A stretch of 64,000 nucleotides of DNA from Chrysopilus asiliformis (lineage: Eukaryota; Arthropoda; Insecta; Diptera; Rhagionidae): positions 17,313,243 to 17,377,242 of the forward strand of contig OZ035961.1 in the NCBI GenBank assembly GCA_964034945.1. Direction: 5' to 3'. The notes under the pieces were generated by a model. It searched no databases and was not told where the DNA came from. It worked only from the letters and a program-made list of their open reading frames with translations. Made by a program: the position numbers and the translations under genes. Shown piece after piece: positions 44,401-57,340 of this stretch. Position 1 is the first letter of the stretch. The number at the start of each line of letters is the position of its first letter.

Positions 44401-47400
44401 TGTCAACTTTTGGAAAAGCGAAAATATCTAAAACGGGTACCTTCCCCACAATTTGTTTTTTTTTTTTTTTTTTTTGAAAAAATGCAGTTTTTTGAAAAAT
44501 CTTCGAAACCTATGCGCTTTTGGAAAAAAATGAATATAACAAAATTTAAAAGATATAAAATTTTACACTTTTTTCCTTTAAAAGTTTTTTCGTATCTTTA
44601 ACGGTGCTCAAGATATTTGAAAAAATATTTTTTCACGATTTTTTCCCGAAACTAAATATTGCAGAAGAAAGTTTTGTGTTTATCATAACTGATATTTGTC
44701 TAAAAAATACGTATTGAGTCAAAAAACGTCGCTTAACGAAAGTAAAAAATTAAAATTGATTTTAAAATATCTGTTGATCTTATGGACGCCATCCAATCCT
44801 TTTGCAACAAGTATACGAATTGAAAGTTTTTGTATCAGATGAAACGCAATTTGAAGACAGTGGTGCCCTAGTTTCACTCCAAAAGGATAGCTGAGGCAAT
44901 CATATTATGTCGTTAAGCTTTTACTCAGCCAGTCTGGTGTCTTTTTATAGTCCTTAAAATGAAAATCCCAAACATGAACTTACCATATACCATGCAAGTA
45001 TAAATAAAGAATCCACTCACTACCCATCCCTTATTATCCGGATTTCATACCCACTGCTCATCCGTATTAATGAAACAATGCCCGAGATGGAAAAAAAACT
45101 TGCAATGTCTGACCTGATAACATCTACTTTAAGCTTTTTTCGTCCTTTTCCTAATACATACAGCCCCATAATTCCATATTTATTTACATTCCTATGCTCC
45201 ACAACAGCCGGCAAAGGGAAAACCTTTCGGCGCGCATTGAATTTTGTCTTAGCTATGTTGATTTAGATTGCATGCACAATGGAAGTCCCGAAGGGAAGAG
45301 CTGAGCTTCCACCCCTTAAGGTGTGTATTTTACACGCAAAACAATTTAATATTAATTCCGTTTTCTGTTTTGCGGCAAGTGACGATGGTTACTACATAGT
45401 TTTGGAGTGGTGCTGGTATCAGGATTATCTAATATGCTGCACCAGAAACTAATTCCGAGCTGTTAGTTTAATTAGTTCATAACTTAGTTTATAAGAGGGT
45501 TCTGCCTGCAATTCATTCACCATACTTGCTTCACCTTTAAGGACATATTCATTTTCCATCCACTGTAATTATTAAATTTCTCTCATAAAATGTATTTGAC
45601 CTGTGCTTGAAATGAGCTTTCCACGAGTGCCGTTGTAAATTAATCATTCAGACATGTTATCACACCCTATCGGGTTGGTATCTATAATAGTCTATTTGGG
45701 AAATGCTAACACTGTCCGCCCCATGGATCAGATCAGCCCGGGTAAATCCCGATGGAGCCACCTTCCGAATAGGTGCGAGGATTCCTATATATACAATCGG
45801 ACATTTAGAAAGCAGCAATAAATGAGTCACGGATGAGTTATTGAGGAAAATGTGAGCTTTTCCATTCAACATTTGTTAATAAGAATGAAATACCAGGGAA
45901 AAAATACCCATAGTGGAAATGTATCAGTTTCAAGCATTTAGATAGTAGATATGTCTCCTCAGGAGAGTATTTAGATACGTGATTATACACTTTTGAAACT
46001 TACAACTTTCCGAGCTTGACATTTGATGTGATATTCAACAAGGGAAATTCAATTTCCTGGGTGTCGCCTTGGAAATAGGGGTTTAGGGTGGTGGCGGCAG
46101 TGTCTCACAATGATGACGTGGTCGTGGAAGTTTACTGCTGCGAATCAGGAAGTTGACGACTGTTTGGCGCCAGTTGGGATGAACGTCTCGTCTCTTGTAC
46201 CCGTCCTTGTTGTCGTTATTCAGATTGTCGGTTTGAAGATATATTTTTGGGCGGCTACTCTACTGAAATTTTCATTTATTTTCAGAATTGGTTTGGTATA
46301 GAGAAAGTGGCGTTTTTTGTTTGCTTTGAATCTCATCTTGTGATGAAATGAATTACGAAATAAATTAATTTGTCAAATATCCTTTTCAACATCATTTATT
46401 GAATTATTTATTTACAAAAACACATTCGATAATTTTGTTATTCTTAAAGCGTAATCTAGTTTTTGAATTTTTTCTTATAGCTGCTGGTTTTGATAGCAAT
46501 CAATATGGGCAGAGTTCTGAATACCATAAAAAAACAATCTATATTACATGAGAGATTCGCTGAAAGCGCTGGAATAAAGCATTCGAGGATACGATGAAAA
46601 GTTTTGTATGTGATGTGTAACCAAATTTTTCCGTTTTCCTGTGGGCTCCTGTTTTGAAAATCATGGGACAAGATTTCAGCTCAATCGGTCGCTGGTTTTT
46701 GAGTTAGAGCTTTTGAAAGAAACACCAAGATCAAGTTTTTTTTATCTCTTTTTTCTGTTATGTTCTTAGAAGTATTGTCCTAGAATCACGCTTGTTTAAA
46801 GCTTTTCAAGCTCTCCCTACTCCCCTCTTATTTTAGTTTTTCCGCGATTGTTGGTTTCAAATTTAGTCCAGCTGTTTCACTACCGCACACCCCTTCTCCC
46901 ATAAAAGTGTGACCTAATTTATTGGCAGTCCCTAAAAAGCTAACTTAATTCTAAATGACATCATGCGGTTTGCTTTCAAATGGGAGTAAACATTTTTTTT
47001 TTCAAGATTTTGTCAATTTAGAATTTACGCAAAAAAATATTCGAATAAACATCTTAATCCAATTCCGTCTTCAAAGATAAAATACGAAAATGTTGTTAGC
47101 ACTATTACACACCTGTGTTTGTTCAATGCTAATGCTAGACACATGAAATATTTTTTTTAAATTCTAAGATAATTTAGTTCGACTTTTCAATGCTCTGCTA
47201 TTAGTCAGGAAGGAGCAGGTGTTATTTGTCTGGAGCACCTGAGATATGACTCAATATATGTATGTAAGAGACGCAGGTGTCATCTGTAAACAATTCGATT
47301 ATATCTTGGGCGAAACTGATAAGAAATTAATTTTAATTAGCGCCTACTTCTTTATCAGTCTTTTGTCTTCGATTCTTATGTTTTTGACTGTTTCGACTTT

Positions 47401-48285
47401 TATTTACTGTTGCTGATGATAACGGAAGTTTTGAATTTTGAACTAGAGAATCACATTTTTAGGCTGGGAAATGATTGTTTGCATAAATTGATTAAATCTT
47501 CTCTTTAGTTAGTGATTAAATCAAGCCAAGTCTGGCTACTTTTTTGATTGACACATTATAACATAAAACTACTTATTTCAGTGAATTTTAGAAATTCGGG
47601 TTTTTTGTGAATAAAAAGAATATTCCTTGTTCGGAACAAACTCCGAGGGGCTAGTCTATTTTTTACTTTATTTTTTATACCGAATTTCGATCAGAAGCGA
47701 GAGTATTTATGTGGCAATAAAATAAACAAACAACCAAGTCCTTTTCGTTGTGGTATTTATTTGCTATTTATTTACAAAATTTTAAGAACAAATATATAAG
47801 AAAACTGGGCTATTAAAATAATATCAGTATTAATTATTATTACGTAATTTCTTATTATTGGGTGCCAAATAAATGTTATGGTCGGTTAATATAAAACCAT
47901 AATTTCAAAATTTAAAATTCTATGATTCAATTTAATGCCCTTTTTGGCCGCGCGTGGCGCCACGTTCCTTGTACATGCAAAAGTTCCTTTTTTAGCCACG
48001 GCGCTGTTTTTATTCACCTCAGGTGGGAATCTCCGGTTTGACTTTCTGAGCTTTTACAAAAAACTTAGCGAAAAGCTAATATGATGTGAATGGTACAGTT
48101 CAGAACAACATAATTTTGAATTTTATGGTTTTTTTCCTCGATTGTTACTTTGAAAAATAGAAAATATGAGTTTCCAAAATTTTCTAGTGGGAATTAAAGT
48201 CTCTTCATTAAATCGAAAAAAACATAGCGGGTCCGGCAGTACCCCTAAGAGAGAGATGCAGATTTTATAGATTATTTTCTATAAA
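44401..48285. other. Intergenic, no gene recognised
   Basis: AT-rich with short, unsupported frames. A degraded phrase TCAGCTCAATCGGTCG near 46678 is shared with 50180, suggesting an old dispersed repeat. Confidence 0.55.
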
Positions 48286-48289
48286 AATT

Positions 48290-48535
48290 GAGGCGTTAAA
48301 AGCTAGAGTGGACCAACCCACATGTCGAAATCGTGAATTTTTTTGTGTTTGAATCACTATTGCGAGTGAGTTTCTAGATAAAAATGTTTGGATGCACACA
48401 AGAACATTTCAACATTGAGTAATAAAGTCCACAGATTTTTTTTTTCCAAAAATTTACAGTGAATAATAGTACAAAAGTGAAAAAGCTTCAAAAACTCGAT
48501 TATGTGGCTTGGTCCACTCTAGCTTTTAACGCCTC
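48290..48535. mobile_element. MITE with perfect 27-bp inverted ends
   Basis: 48290-48316 (GAGGCGTTAAAAGCTAGAGT and on to GGACCAA) is mirrored exactly by 48509-48535, with AATT on both sides. 246 bp, non-coding. Superfamily not assigned. Confidence 0.85.
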
Positions 48536-48821
48536 AATTAATCGTATGTAAAGAAAAATGGACAAATAACGATTTAATTTCATTTTACTTTATGGAAAAG
48601 TTATGTAAAATCGTATTCTAAACACCTTTTGTCTTTACAAGTTTTTCGATATGACGGTACCTTTTTCGAGAAAAACGCAAAAATGGTGTAGGAAGGACTA
48701 GTATTTTGTTTTAATTTTTTGCCAGGTTCAATTTTTTTTTATAAAATAAATTATTGTTGCATAAGTTTTCAGAAACTATTTGTCGTTGACTAGAAATGCA
48801 GGACAGAGTAGGAAGAAATAG

Positions 48822-50168
48822 AGGTTTTATTTTCTCGGAAAAAAAGTTCCGAAAAAGTTCACCTTCTTTTATAAGAGAAATATTTTGAGCTAGTGGTTTT
48901 ATAAATACTAGCTCTTGGACCTGTCGTTGAAGAGTTTAAGTTTCTTTCAATAAAATGGCTTAAATTATAAAATGGCTTAAACAAACCCCGAATAAAAAGC
49001 AAAAAAAAAATGTTTTCCAGTTGTATAGGGGGAAGGAGAAAAGAATTAAATTTTGATTTATGGAAGTGTTATGTACATCTTTATACTAAAAACTTTTTTT
49101 CTGATTAATATTTTTGATACCAAGCACCGTTTTCGAGAAAATCGTAGAGAAAGAAAATTCGTTTTCGTTTGTATTGTGGAGCGGTGAGCAGGGATTTAGA
49201 TATTGGACTGCCAATTTTTTTATAATTTTTTCTTGATTTATTTTAGAAATTTTCCTCCACTCAAAATGTCTTGACTTTTAATGAGATCGATAAAAAATTA
49301 TTAATTCAATTATTTTCATAGTCGCCATCTACATTTTTGTTTGTTTCCATCGCAATAGAAGCCTTAAGAAACTTTAAAGTGAAACTTGACTCCATCTAAA
49401 GACATTCAAACATAAAGGCTAAATTTTAAATCCCCCCGAAGCCAATTACGTAAATTCCATTCGTATACTTTAACTGGTTTACCAAAGAAATCCGGACTTC
49501 TCTCCTTCGTCGCATCAAGATATCTTTTTTTTTTTAAATGTGTGGTAAAATATCGGCCTAGACCCTGTAAAACTTTTTGCATAATGCAATTCGTAGCACA
49601 CTTTTATGCTGCCCAACAAAAACAAAACTTCGAAAAACGAACAAACATTTCATTAAATCCAATATACTTGCAGGCCAATACTTTTCAACGTCGCGGAGTC
49701 CGATTCCCGTTCGATTCCTGTCTCTCTTGCCTGAGGGATTTTCCACGTTGGCACAAGAAAAACCCTTTTGTGTTGGAAAATGCGAACAATTTTACTTTCA
49801 TTGAAAAATATCCACACAGCATTTATTGCACACTCACAATCTCAGAAATTTATATCTGTGGATTTTAATATTATTGCATTTTACATAGAAATTCTGGAAT
49901 TTCATCCAGACTAGTATGGAAACTTGTCGAGAGTCGGGAGGAACCACCGAGAATACGCCAAGGGCGTTGGTTGAATTTACTTCAAATCCTAGAATATACT
50001 CGTATATAAAGTTTCCGGGATCGGGATAATAGTGGTAGTTGAAACTCGTTTCATATCCGGGAATAGTATTTGGAGACCCTAGTAGCAATATGTGGATATC
50101 ACAAAATAATTCTCTTATAAGAGAAGGTGAACATTTTCGGAACCTTTTTCCTGAGAAAATAAAAGCCA
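48822..50168. mobile_element. Possible 1.35-kb element bounded by 65-bp inverted repeats
   Basis: 48822-48886 and 50104-50168 are inverted copies with a few mismatches (GTTCCGAAAA, GTTCACCTTCT, ATAAGAGAA in order). The interior has frames of about 110 residues on both strands with no domain I recognise. Could be a transposon shell or two solo repeats. Confidence 0.55.
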
Positions 50169-50169
50169 A

Positions 50170-52330
50170 ATTTCAACGCAATCGGTCGAAGGATTTTCGG
50201 GATTCTAACTTGTGAGACAAGGCATTTTGAACCTTACAATCACTACCCAAGGGTCAAATGGTATTGTTGTTACAAGGGTCGAATAATGAAACTCTTCTAA
50301 ATCGAAACTTTTAAAAGACAGTAACATGGATTGTGGAAATTTCTCTCGGAATTTAACCATACCTGCGAAATACTGTCAATGTTTTTCATGCAAATTTAAG
50401 TCGTTTGTGGAGTTAATAAAGTTTGAATTTCATTAAATTTATCTCAAAATAACGCACTGGTTTTATGGTACAACAGAGTGCAACAAAGTAACCCTTCTTT
50501 GGCTCTCAGTATATGTCGGTGGAATGACTGGACTCGGTCAAATGACAGCGTTTTTCAGCCGAAAAATTCTAGAGTCGCTATCCTTTTCTTGCGTAAATAA
50601 CGCACTGCGTTCCGTTATGTATTTAGCCAGCTATTCGTTAGATCCGTTTCTTCTCCTAAAGCTTTTGCAAACTTGAAGTCAATATTTGTTACTTGGGACA
50701 GCTGCATTTATGTAGTAGGGACCCTTGAATTGTACTTATTTACTATCAGAACTGTTATACCATAATAGGTACCACTACTACGCCAACACTTTGCAATTTT
50801 ATATTTGAAGCTTTACTATCCTGTTATCCCGTTTCCAATGTCGGGATCTTATTGATTATACTGCGGTGTATTGCATTCACAAATTGGCTTAGTGCCAGCC
50901 AGCCGACAACGGTAGTATGTCAGATGTAGCTTGCATGTCCCCCCCACCAGAGCCCCGTATTTCATTTAATGAGGGGTTTTAGCAGACTCAAAGAGCTTAT
51001 ATAATACTAAATACTATACACAAAGCCTGTCGGGACTGTCTGGGCTACAATGGATTTAAAAAAAGGTTCCATTTGAAGGATCAAAGGGTGATACTAGCGG
51101 TAGGATGTCGGATATGAGCTGCAAAAAAGAGGTTTCGGTCAGGAAGCTTCTGGAAGCCTATTTTCAGGCGACGGCATTGTGTCTGTCTGTCTATCTGTCT
51201 GTTATAGTCGAGTCTTTATCTTGGAATGTGTTCATAACTTTCAGGTCGGCTGCTGTTCATAATTCCTGCAGATAAGTTATTTATTTCGAGCTCTGTACAT
51301 ATTTAGGTTCTCATAAACAGTCGTTATTACTCTCGTACCTTCATCTGGACTACTATGCGATACAAGAAAAGGTTTCACTTCCTTCTATACGGTCTGCAGA
51401 ATTCCAGCAACACATTCTCATGGGGTATACATTGTAGTTAGAGTGAATACAGTAGATAAGGTGGACTATGGGAAAATATATTCCGTGAGCCCATAACCGG
51501 ACAGGCATTAATGCGATTCTCATAAGACTTCCATGGAAGCCATAGAAGCCATGACCATGAAATGAAATTGAAAATGTTCACAGGGAAAAAGTTATCTGGC
51601 ATGATTCAGGCGATTAATACATGATTCAGGCGTTGGTATGTTCTACATATGCAATATTCCTCGTATGTAGGCGGCTTTTGTGTATTTCTTAGTATTTGTT
51701 GGAAATGAAAACATCGTCTGATGGACAGAATTGATATGCAACTGTTTTCAAAGGATTATTTGGTCTAGTCATTAAATAATATACAAACGAATAAAGGATA
51801 TTTCCATACGTACGTAGTATATTGAATTCAGTGGACGACATACATATAAAATTAAAGTGAAAAGCTCATTTTTGCACGCAAACTTGAATGCATTTTATTG
51901 CTCCCCAGATATGCATGGATAAGTTGAGTATGCATTTAGGCTTTGATATTATATTGTTTAGAAATGCAAATGTGCAAACAAAACTTTATTTAATGTGCAA
52001 TATATCAGCACAGTGGCCATAAATAGGAGATGAATTTCATGGATTATGGCTCTCGTCCAACATTAATTTAATTAAAATTGAAAATGTTGAATTCTTTTTT
52101 TTTTTCGTTGCAGTTTAAGAATGAATTCAATTAGAATGAATACATTTATGGTCTGTTGATCGATTCTAATTTTTCGTGCTTTTATATGAAATACAAACGT
52201 AGAATTCGGAAATAAATATTGTTTAAAGTTTTGAAAAAAATTGTTCGGTTTGACGAACGGGTTGAATAGAATATAATTGAAATATAATATTTTTGAATAT
52301 GTTATTTTTAGGACCTACACCCCCCCTCCG
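50170..52330. other. Intergenic, no gene recognised
   Basis: Slightly less AT-rich between 50.5 and 51.5 kb, which may hide an old retroelement fragment, but no open frame or motif supports a call. Confidence 0.5.
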
Positions 52331-52349
52331 CCCTCTCTCTCTCATTCCT

Positions 52350-53760
52350 CTGCTATAGAGAGAAAGTATTGTATTCATGATGCAGAACGACTTGAGAAGT
52401 GGGGCAGAAAAATACTCGCTATCTGTCGGTCTGTCTGTCGGTCTGTCTGTCGGTCTGTTTGTCGGTCTGTCTGTCGGTCTGTCTGTCGGTCTGTCTGTCG
52501 GTCTATCTGTCGGTCTGTCTGTCGGTCTGTCTGTCGGTCTGTCTGTCGGTCTGTCTGTCTGTCGGTCTGTCTGTCGGTCTGTCTGTCGGTCTCTCTGTCG
52601 GTCGATCTGTCGGTCTGTCTCTTGGTCTGTCTGTCTCTTGGTCTGTCTGTCGATCTGTCTGTCGGTCTGTTTGTGGGTCTGTCTGTTGTTCTGTCTGTCG
52701 ATCTGTTTGCGGTCTGTATGTCGATCTGTCTGTCGGTCTATCTTTCGGTCTGTCTGCCGGTCTGTCTGTCGGTCTGCCTGTCGGTCTGTCTGTCGGTCTG
52801 TCTGTCGGTCTGTCTGTCGGTCTGTCTGTCGGTCTGTCTGTCGGTCTGTCTGTCGGTCTGTCTGTCGGTCTGTCTGTCGGTCTGTCTGTCGGTCTGTCTG
52901 TCGGTCTGTCTGTCGGTCTGTCTGTCGGTCTGTCTGTCGGTCTGTCTGTCGGTCTGTCTGTCGGTCTGTCTGTCGGTCTGTCTGTCGGTCTGTCTGTCGG
53001 TCTGTCTGTCGGTCTGTCTGTCGGTCTGTCTGTCGGTCTGTCTGTCGGTCTGTCTGTCGGTCTGTCTGTCGGTCTGTCTGTCGGTCTGTCTGTCGGTCTG
53101 TCTGGCGGTCTGTCTGTCGGTCTGTCTGTCGGTCTGTCTGTCGGTCTGTCTGTCGGTCTGTCTGTCGGTCTGTCTGTCGGTCTGTTTGTCGGTCTGTCTG
53201 TCGGTCTGTCTGTCGGTCTGTCTGTCGGTCTGTCTGTCGGTCTGTCTGTCGGTCTGTCTGTCGGTCTGTCTGTCGGTCTGTCTGTCGGTCTGTCTGTCGG
53301 TCTGTCTGTCGGTCTGTCTGTCGGTCTGTCTGTCGGTCTATCTTTCGGTCTGTCTGTCGGTCTGTCTGTCGGTCTGTCTGTCGGTCTGTCTGTCGGTCTG
53401 TCGGTCTGTCGGTCTGTCGGTCTGTCGGTCTGTCGGTCTGTCGGTCTGTCGGTCTGTCGGTCTGTCGGTCTGTCGGTCTGTCTGTCTGTCTGTCTGTTGG
53501 TCAGTCTGTCTGTCGATCTGTCAGTTTGTCGGTCTGTCAGTTTGTCGGTCTGTCTGCCTGTCGGTCTGTCTGCCAATCTGTCTGTCGGTCTGTCTGTCTG
53601 TCGGTCTGTCTTCGGTCTTTCCGTTTTACGGATCTTAAATAACTCGAGAACCCATTGAGCTAGCGATTTGAAATTTTTTGTGAATGAATTTTACAAAAAT
53701 TGAATGTATGCAGTTTTTTTTCAACTCTTGGAAAAGTATAGTTAACACCCATAGGTATCA
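52350..53760 (-). mobile_element. Mini-me-like element with giant GTCY array
   Basis: The flank AGAGAGAAAGTATTGTATTC and GGGCAGAAAAATACT precedes the array. The core TTGAGCTAGCGATTTGAAAT (about 53656) and TTTTGTGAATGAATTTTAC follow it, as in the 44-kb copy. The element appears to have grown by expansion of its proto-microsatellite. Confidence 0.75.
52422..53612. repeat. 1.2-kb satellite-like array, 12-bp unit GTCTGTCTGTCG
   Basis: Near-perfect 12-bp units from about 52750 to 53395. A diverged left flank has variants such as CTTGGTCTG and GTTTGCGG. Then a short zone of 8-bp units GTCTGTCG (about 53396-53475), then a diverged right end. All three plus frames and one minus frame stay open for hundreds of codons only because 12 is a multiple of 3. 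Confidence 0.97.
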
Positions 53761-56150
53761 CCCATACAATTTTTTACAATCCGCTTCTCAATATTTATAA
53801 AATTTTCTTTTTTTTCATAAACTGTAATATAAAATGTCACCACAGAAGTTGAAATTTCTAAAATTTTCTTTAAAACAAGATTGCGGTTACGGTCGTAGGA
53901 TGGGCCTTCAAGTTAGCTTTAAGAAAAAACTCTGGGAAATTCAAATAATTGAACTTAATGAAAATCCTCGGAAAAATGCCACATCTGTAAGACATATGCG
54001 TCAAGTGCAAACATTAGGGAGAAAATGAGAAAAATCAAATACCCTTGAAAGTTATTTTCTCACCATATGAATATGACGACAGTGACTTGATTGCGCTAAA
54101 TTGGCACATTTTCGAGTATAATATTACACATTCAGAGGTTGCAAATCCCGGAGGGAAGATTCTGTAAGTGATTTTTATATACGAACATTTTTGCAAGTTG
54201 TTTTTTTTTTGTCGTTTTAGTGCAATCTCAGGGGTGACTATGGGAGGGTGAATCTGCCAGATACCAAATTCCAAATTCACTTGTCAACACTTTAGCCTAA
54301 CATGAGATTTTTCTCCTTGGAATTGAATCTGAATTCCTTCTCTTTTGCTCTAAACATAATATCAGAATATCACACTTAAACTTATCGCACTTTATTACTC
54401 AGATTGACTGTGCTAAATCCTTATGCAAATTTTCTTCAAATTCCTGTTTTGTTGTCGATTTTCTAGATGGCATTCAAGATATTTCAAGTCAGAAACATTT
54501 TTTTGTCGGAAATAAGCCAAGAGATCACATTTGGTGAAAAGTTTTATTAAGCCATCAAATATATCCGATGGCATTTTTACATGGGACTTGATGAACAACA
54601 TGTTGATTTTATGACAAGCATCGTCATCGTTTTACTTTTATGCTCATTACATTTTTTTCATTTTTTTTTGTGTGCTTTTACATATCTTTAGATGTTTCTT
54701 ACTTTCTGTACGCAAATGTTGCGCTTCTATTGTGTAAATATTTCAGTTACATGTTTACAAATGGAATCCCGAAAATGTGAAAAGGTCACACAATACTTTT
54801 GCTTATAATTCAAAAGTGAAAAAGTGATAAAGGCAGGAGGACTTCGAGCTCCAAGGACGCTTTCCACAGCTCTAAGGATCGAAAAGGGTCAACCTCTAGG
54901 GTAGCATTCGATGTCCTGCCCTGTCGTTCGTTTTTTGATGGTACATCATCTTGGCTTGACTTATGGCTGAATGCATTTACTCATTTCAGTGGAAATGATC
55001 TATGATATGATCTCATATACATTTGTATACAAAAGGACTATCAATGTTTAGTGGGTTTTTTGGACTTTATGATGATTTGGGATGATATTTTGACATGGGG
55101 CATTATTTCTGGATACTTAACAGTCACTTTGGGATCAAGACAGAGAATTAAAGGCTTATCTGTGTTCAACCTTAGATATCCAGACAATATCCATCTGACT
55201 TTGAGTTTATTACGAATTTAATATAACTTTTTCAAATTATTTCCACTCATCTTTTGTTTCATAGTCAAGCATAGTTGCACTTTCTCTTAGGTGTATACAC
55301 CCTAAAGGCATTTTCTTTATTTTTCTAATGATAAACTGTTAAATTTTCTTTGAACGATTTTAAAAGTTGGAACATTTATCAAAACTACTGATGCGCACAA
55401 TTGTCACATTTTTCTACTATCATTTCGCCCATACGGCTATCACGTTCGCCGCACTAACTTTCAATATGCAATAATTTTTCTTCGTTCAAATGGTCCATAC
55501 GAGTTATAGACATCATAAATCCTATGACCCATCAGAATCTCATCCCAGTTTGCAAAACTTCAGTTTCAACTATAAACAGGATTCGCATTCATCGGCCGCC
55601 GGTCCTTGGGCGATTTAGGTATGAGGAACTCCCGCAAATGGTCCTTCTTGTCCTTTGGATACAACATTGTTCCATAAATGGTGAATATCATCTACTAGTA
55701 TAAAGTTTAGCATATACCTCTGCATTGTTGCTTGTTCGTTGGTTAGGTGGTCTTGCAGATGCAGAACGACAAATGCCTTTTCAACTTTAAAAGTGGAATG
55801 GACCATCATTTATAGTGGGAATTTTGTGTAGCGGATGTCGATGCGAAGTTGCTCTTTTTTTTGCCCCAAAACACTTTTTTCGGATGAGTTCGGTTGCCAT
55901 AAGGAGCAGACAGGAAGGTTTCCTCTTATGGAAAAATAGAAATTCCCGAATAAGCAATAAAGTCCATGCTCCGTGTTGTGCGATAAAGGAAAAATATTTT
56001 GCATGTAGAAGAAAAGTGGATTTTACCAAAACAAAAACTCGATTTTTAGAGCATTTTGAGAGTTCTCCGAAATTCAATTAGCAGAACATTTGGTTTATTA
56101 TTGCGTAACTAGATTTTAAGATTATTTTCATCACAGTGAATTGGTTTATT
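53761..56150. other. Intergenic, no gene recognised
   Basis: AT-rich; short frames only. No repeat family identified. Confidence 0.55.
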
Positions 56151-56152
56151 TG

Positions 56153-57340
56153 TAGGGCGACCATTTTTTGGTGTCAATAAAGGACAAGATAAATGGGTGG
56201 GTGGAGGGAAGGGGGTGGAAAGCTGTTGTGGATGGCTAAGATGGAACATCAACGAAACAGCAAAATTCTATATAAATTAAATCTTTATTTAAACGAAAAC
56301 CCAGAAATTTTTTTTTAAAACAGAATGCCGCGCAATCTGAAGTGAAAATTAACTTAATTCTTCACTGTCTTATACACATTTGGTGCTACATCACACATAA
56401 GGTCTCCTCAATTGCGGTTCATAGCAATTTTCTTCCCTATTCGCACCTACAGTTTTACATGGATTGCGAACTACGAATGAATTGGAACATTTGTAAGGTT
56501 CTTATGTTGCAACCCATCAACAGTAGAGGTTGTGATAGCAGTTTAGACCGATGATGTCGTTAACATCAAGCAGTAACTAACACTACTCATTTCGTAAAGC
56601 AAGTTGGGTGGACTTAAATGACAGCGTGTCGCAGTCAGAAATCCACCCACCGACCTCCAAGTTCTGTCAACAAATCTTTGTGCGTTCTGCTAGTCATACG
56701 TCTGCAGCTTTTTTTTTGACAGTTCTATAATATCAAATATTTAGTGTGGAAAGGAAGAAGGGAAGGAATCTGCGGCAAACATTTAGGAAGGAGGGAAGGT
56801 ATATGCGGTGGTTTGCCGGCAATACTAATACAAAAAAAACTCGAAATATCATGTCGATGGGGAAGGAACGTCTAAAAAGTCTTAAATAGACTTGTCGTCT
56901 GTTTATGAACAGCCCCTTGGACATAGAATCAATAAAATCGCAGAGGGGGAGGGGCCGACAAGTGTGAGAAAATTTTGAATGCTTCGAAATCAGTCCAAAA
57001 AATTTTGAAAGTCTGATCGGAGGGGAAAGGTTTTGTTTCATTTTTTTTGTTTGTTTTTATGTAGAACTGTTATGAATGTTTCATGTTTTCAAAATACTAT
57101 TGAAATCTATTTAATAAAATGCGCCGTCAAATTTTTTAAGTAAAATAGCAAACTTCTGAGGGAATTGCGCCACAGGCGAAAATTGTTGGATTTCGAGCTA
57201 AGCTTTTTCATTGATTAAGAAACTAAAACGGTAGATTGCATAATTCCGGAACAAAAATTTAGTTACCAAAACGCCGGATATTATCCCTAAATCCGGAAAA
57301 GTCGCGGCCATTTCGGGTGGCATGGTCACCATAACCACAA
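56153..57340 (+). mobile_element. GTGACC-family repeat, longer copy
   Basis: Ends TAGGGCGACCAT and ATGGTCACCATA (inverted). Internal landmarks GGACAAGATAAATGGG, AACATCAACGAAAC, TTTAGTTACC and GCCGGATATTATCCC follow the same order as at 29.0-29.6 kb. 56370-56495 is shared with 41150-41275. No transposase reading frame recognised. Confidence 0.6.

Noticed and set aside
45660..45872. 70-codon minus-strand frame with an even composition
   Set aside because: No recognisable domain, no splice or neighbour support; length is within chance.
49834..50169. 111-codon minus-strand frame inside the 48.8-50.2 kb inverted-repeat region
   Set aside because: Its N-terminal part is the inverted repeat itself and no domain was recognised; not enough to call a gene.
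52277..53658. Open frames of 357-453 codons with LSVC, VGLS or TDRP repeats
   Set aside because: They arise from the stop-free 12-bp unit in several frames at once. No start context, no non-repeat domain, and the same occurs at 44.0 kb.
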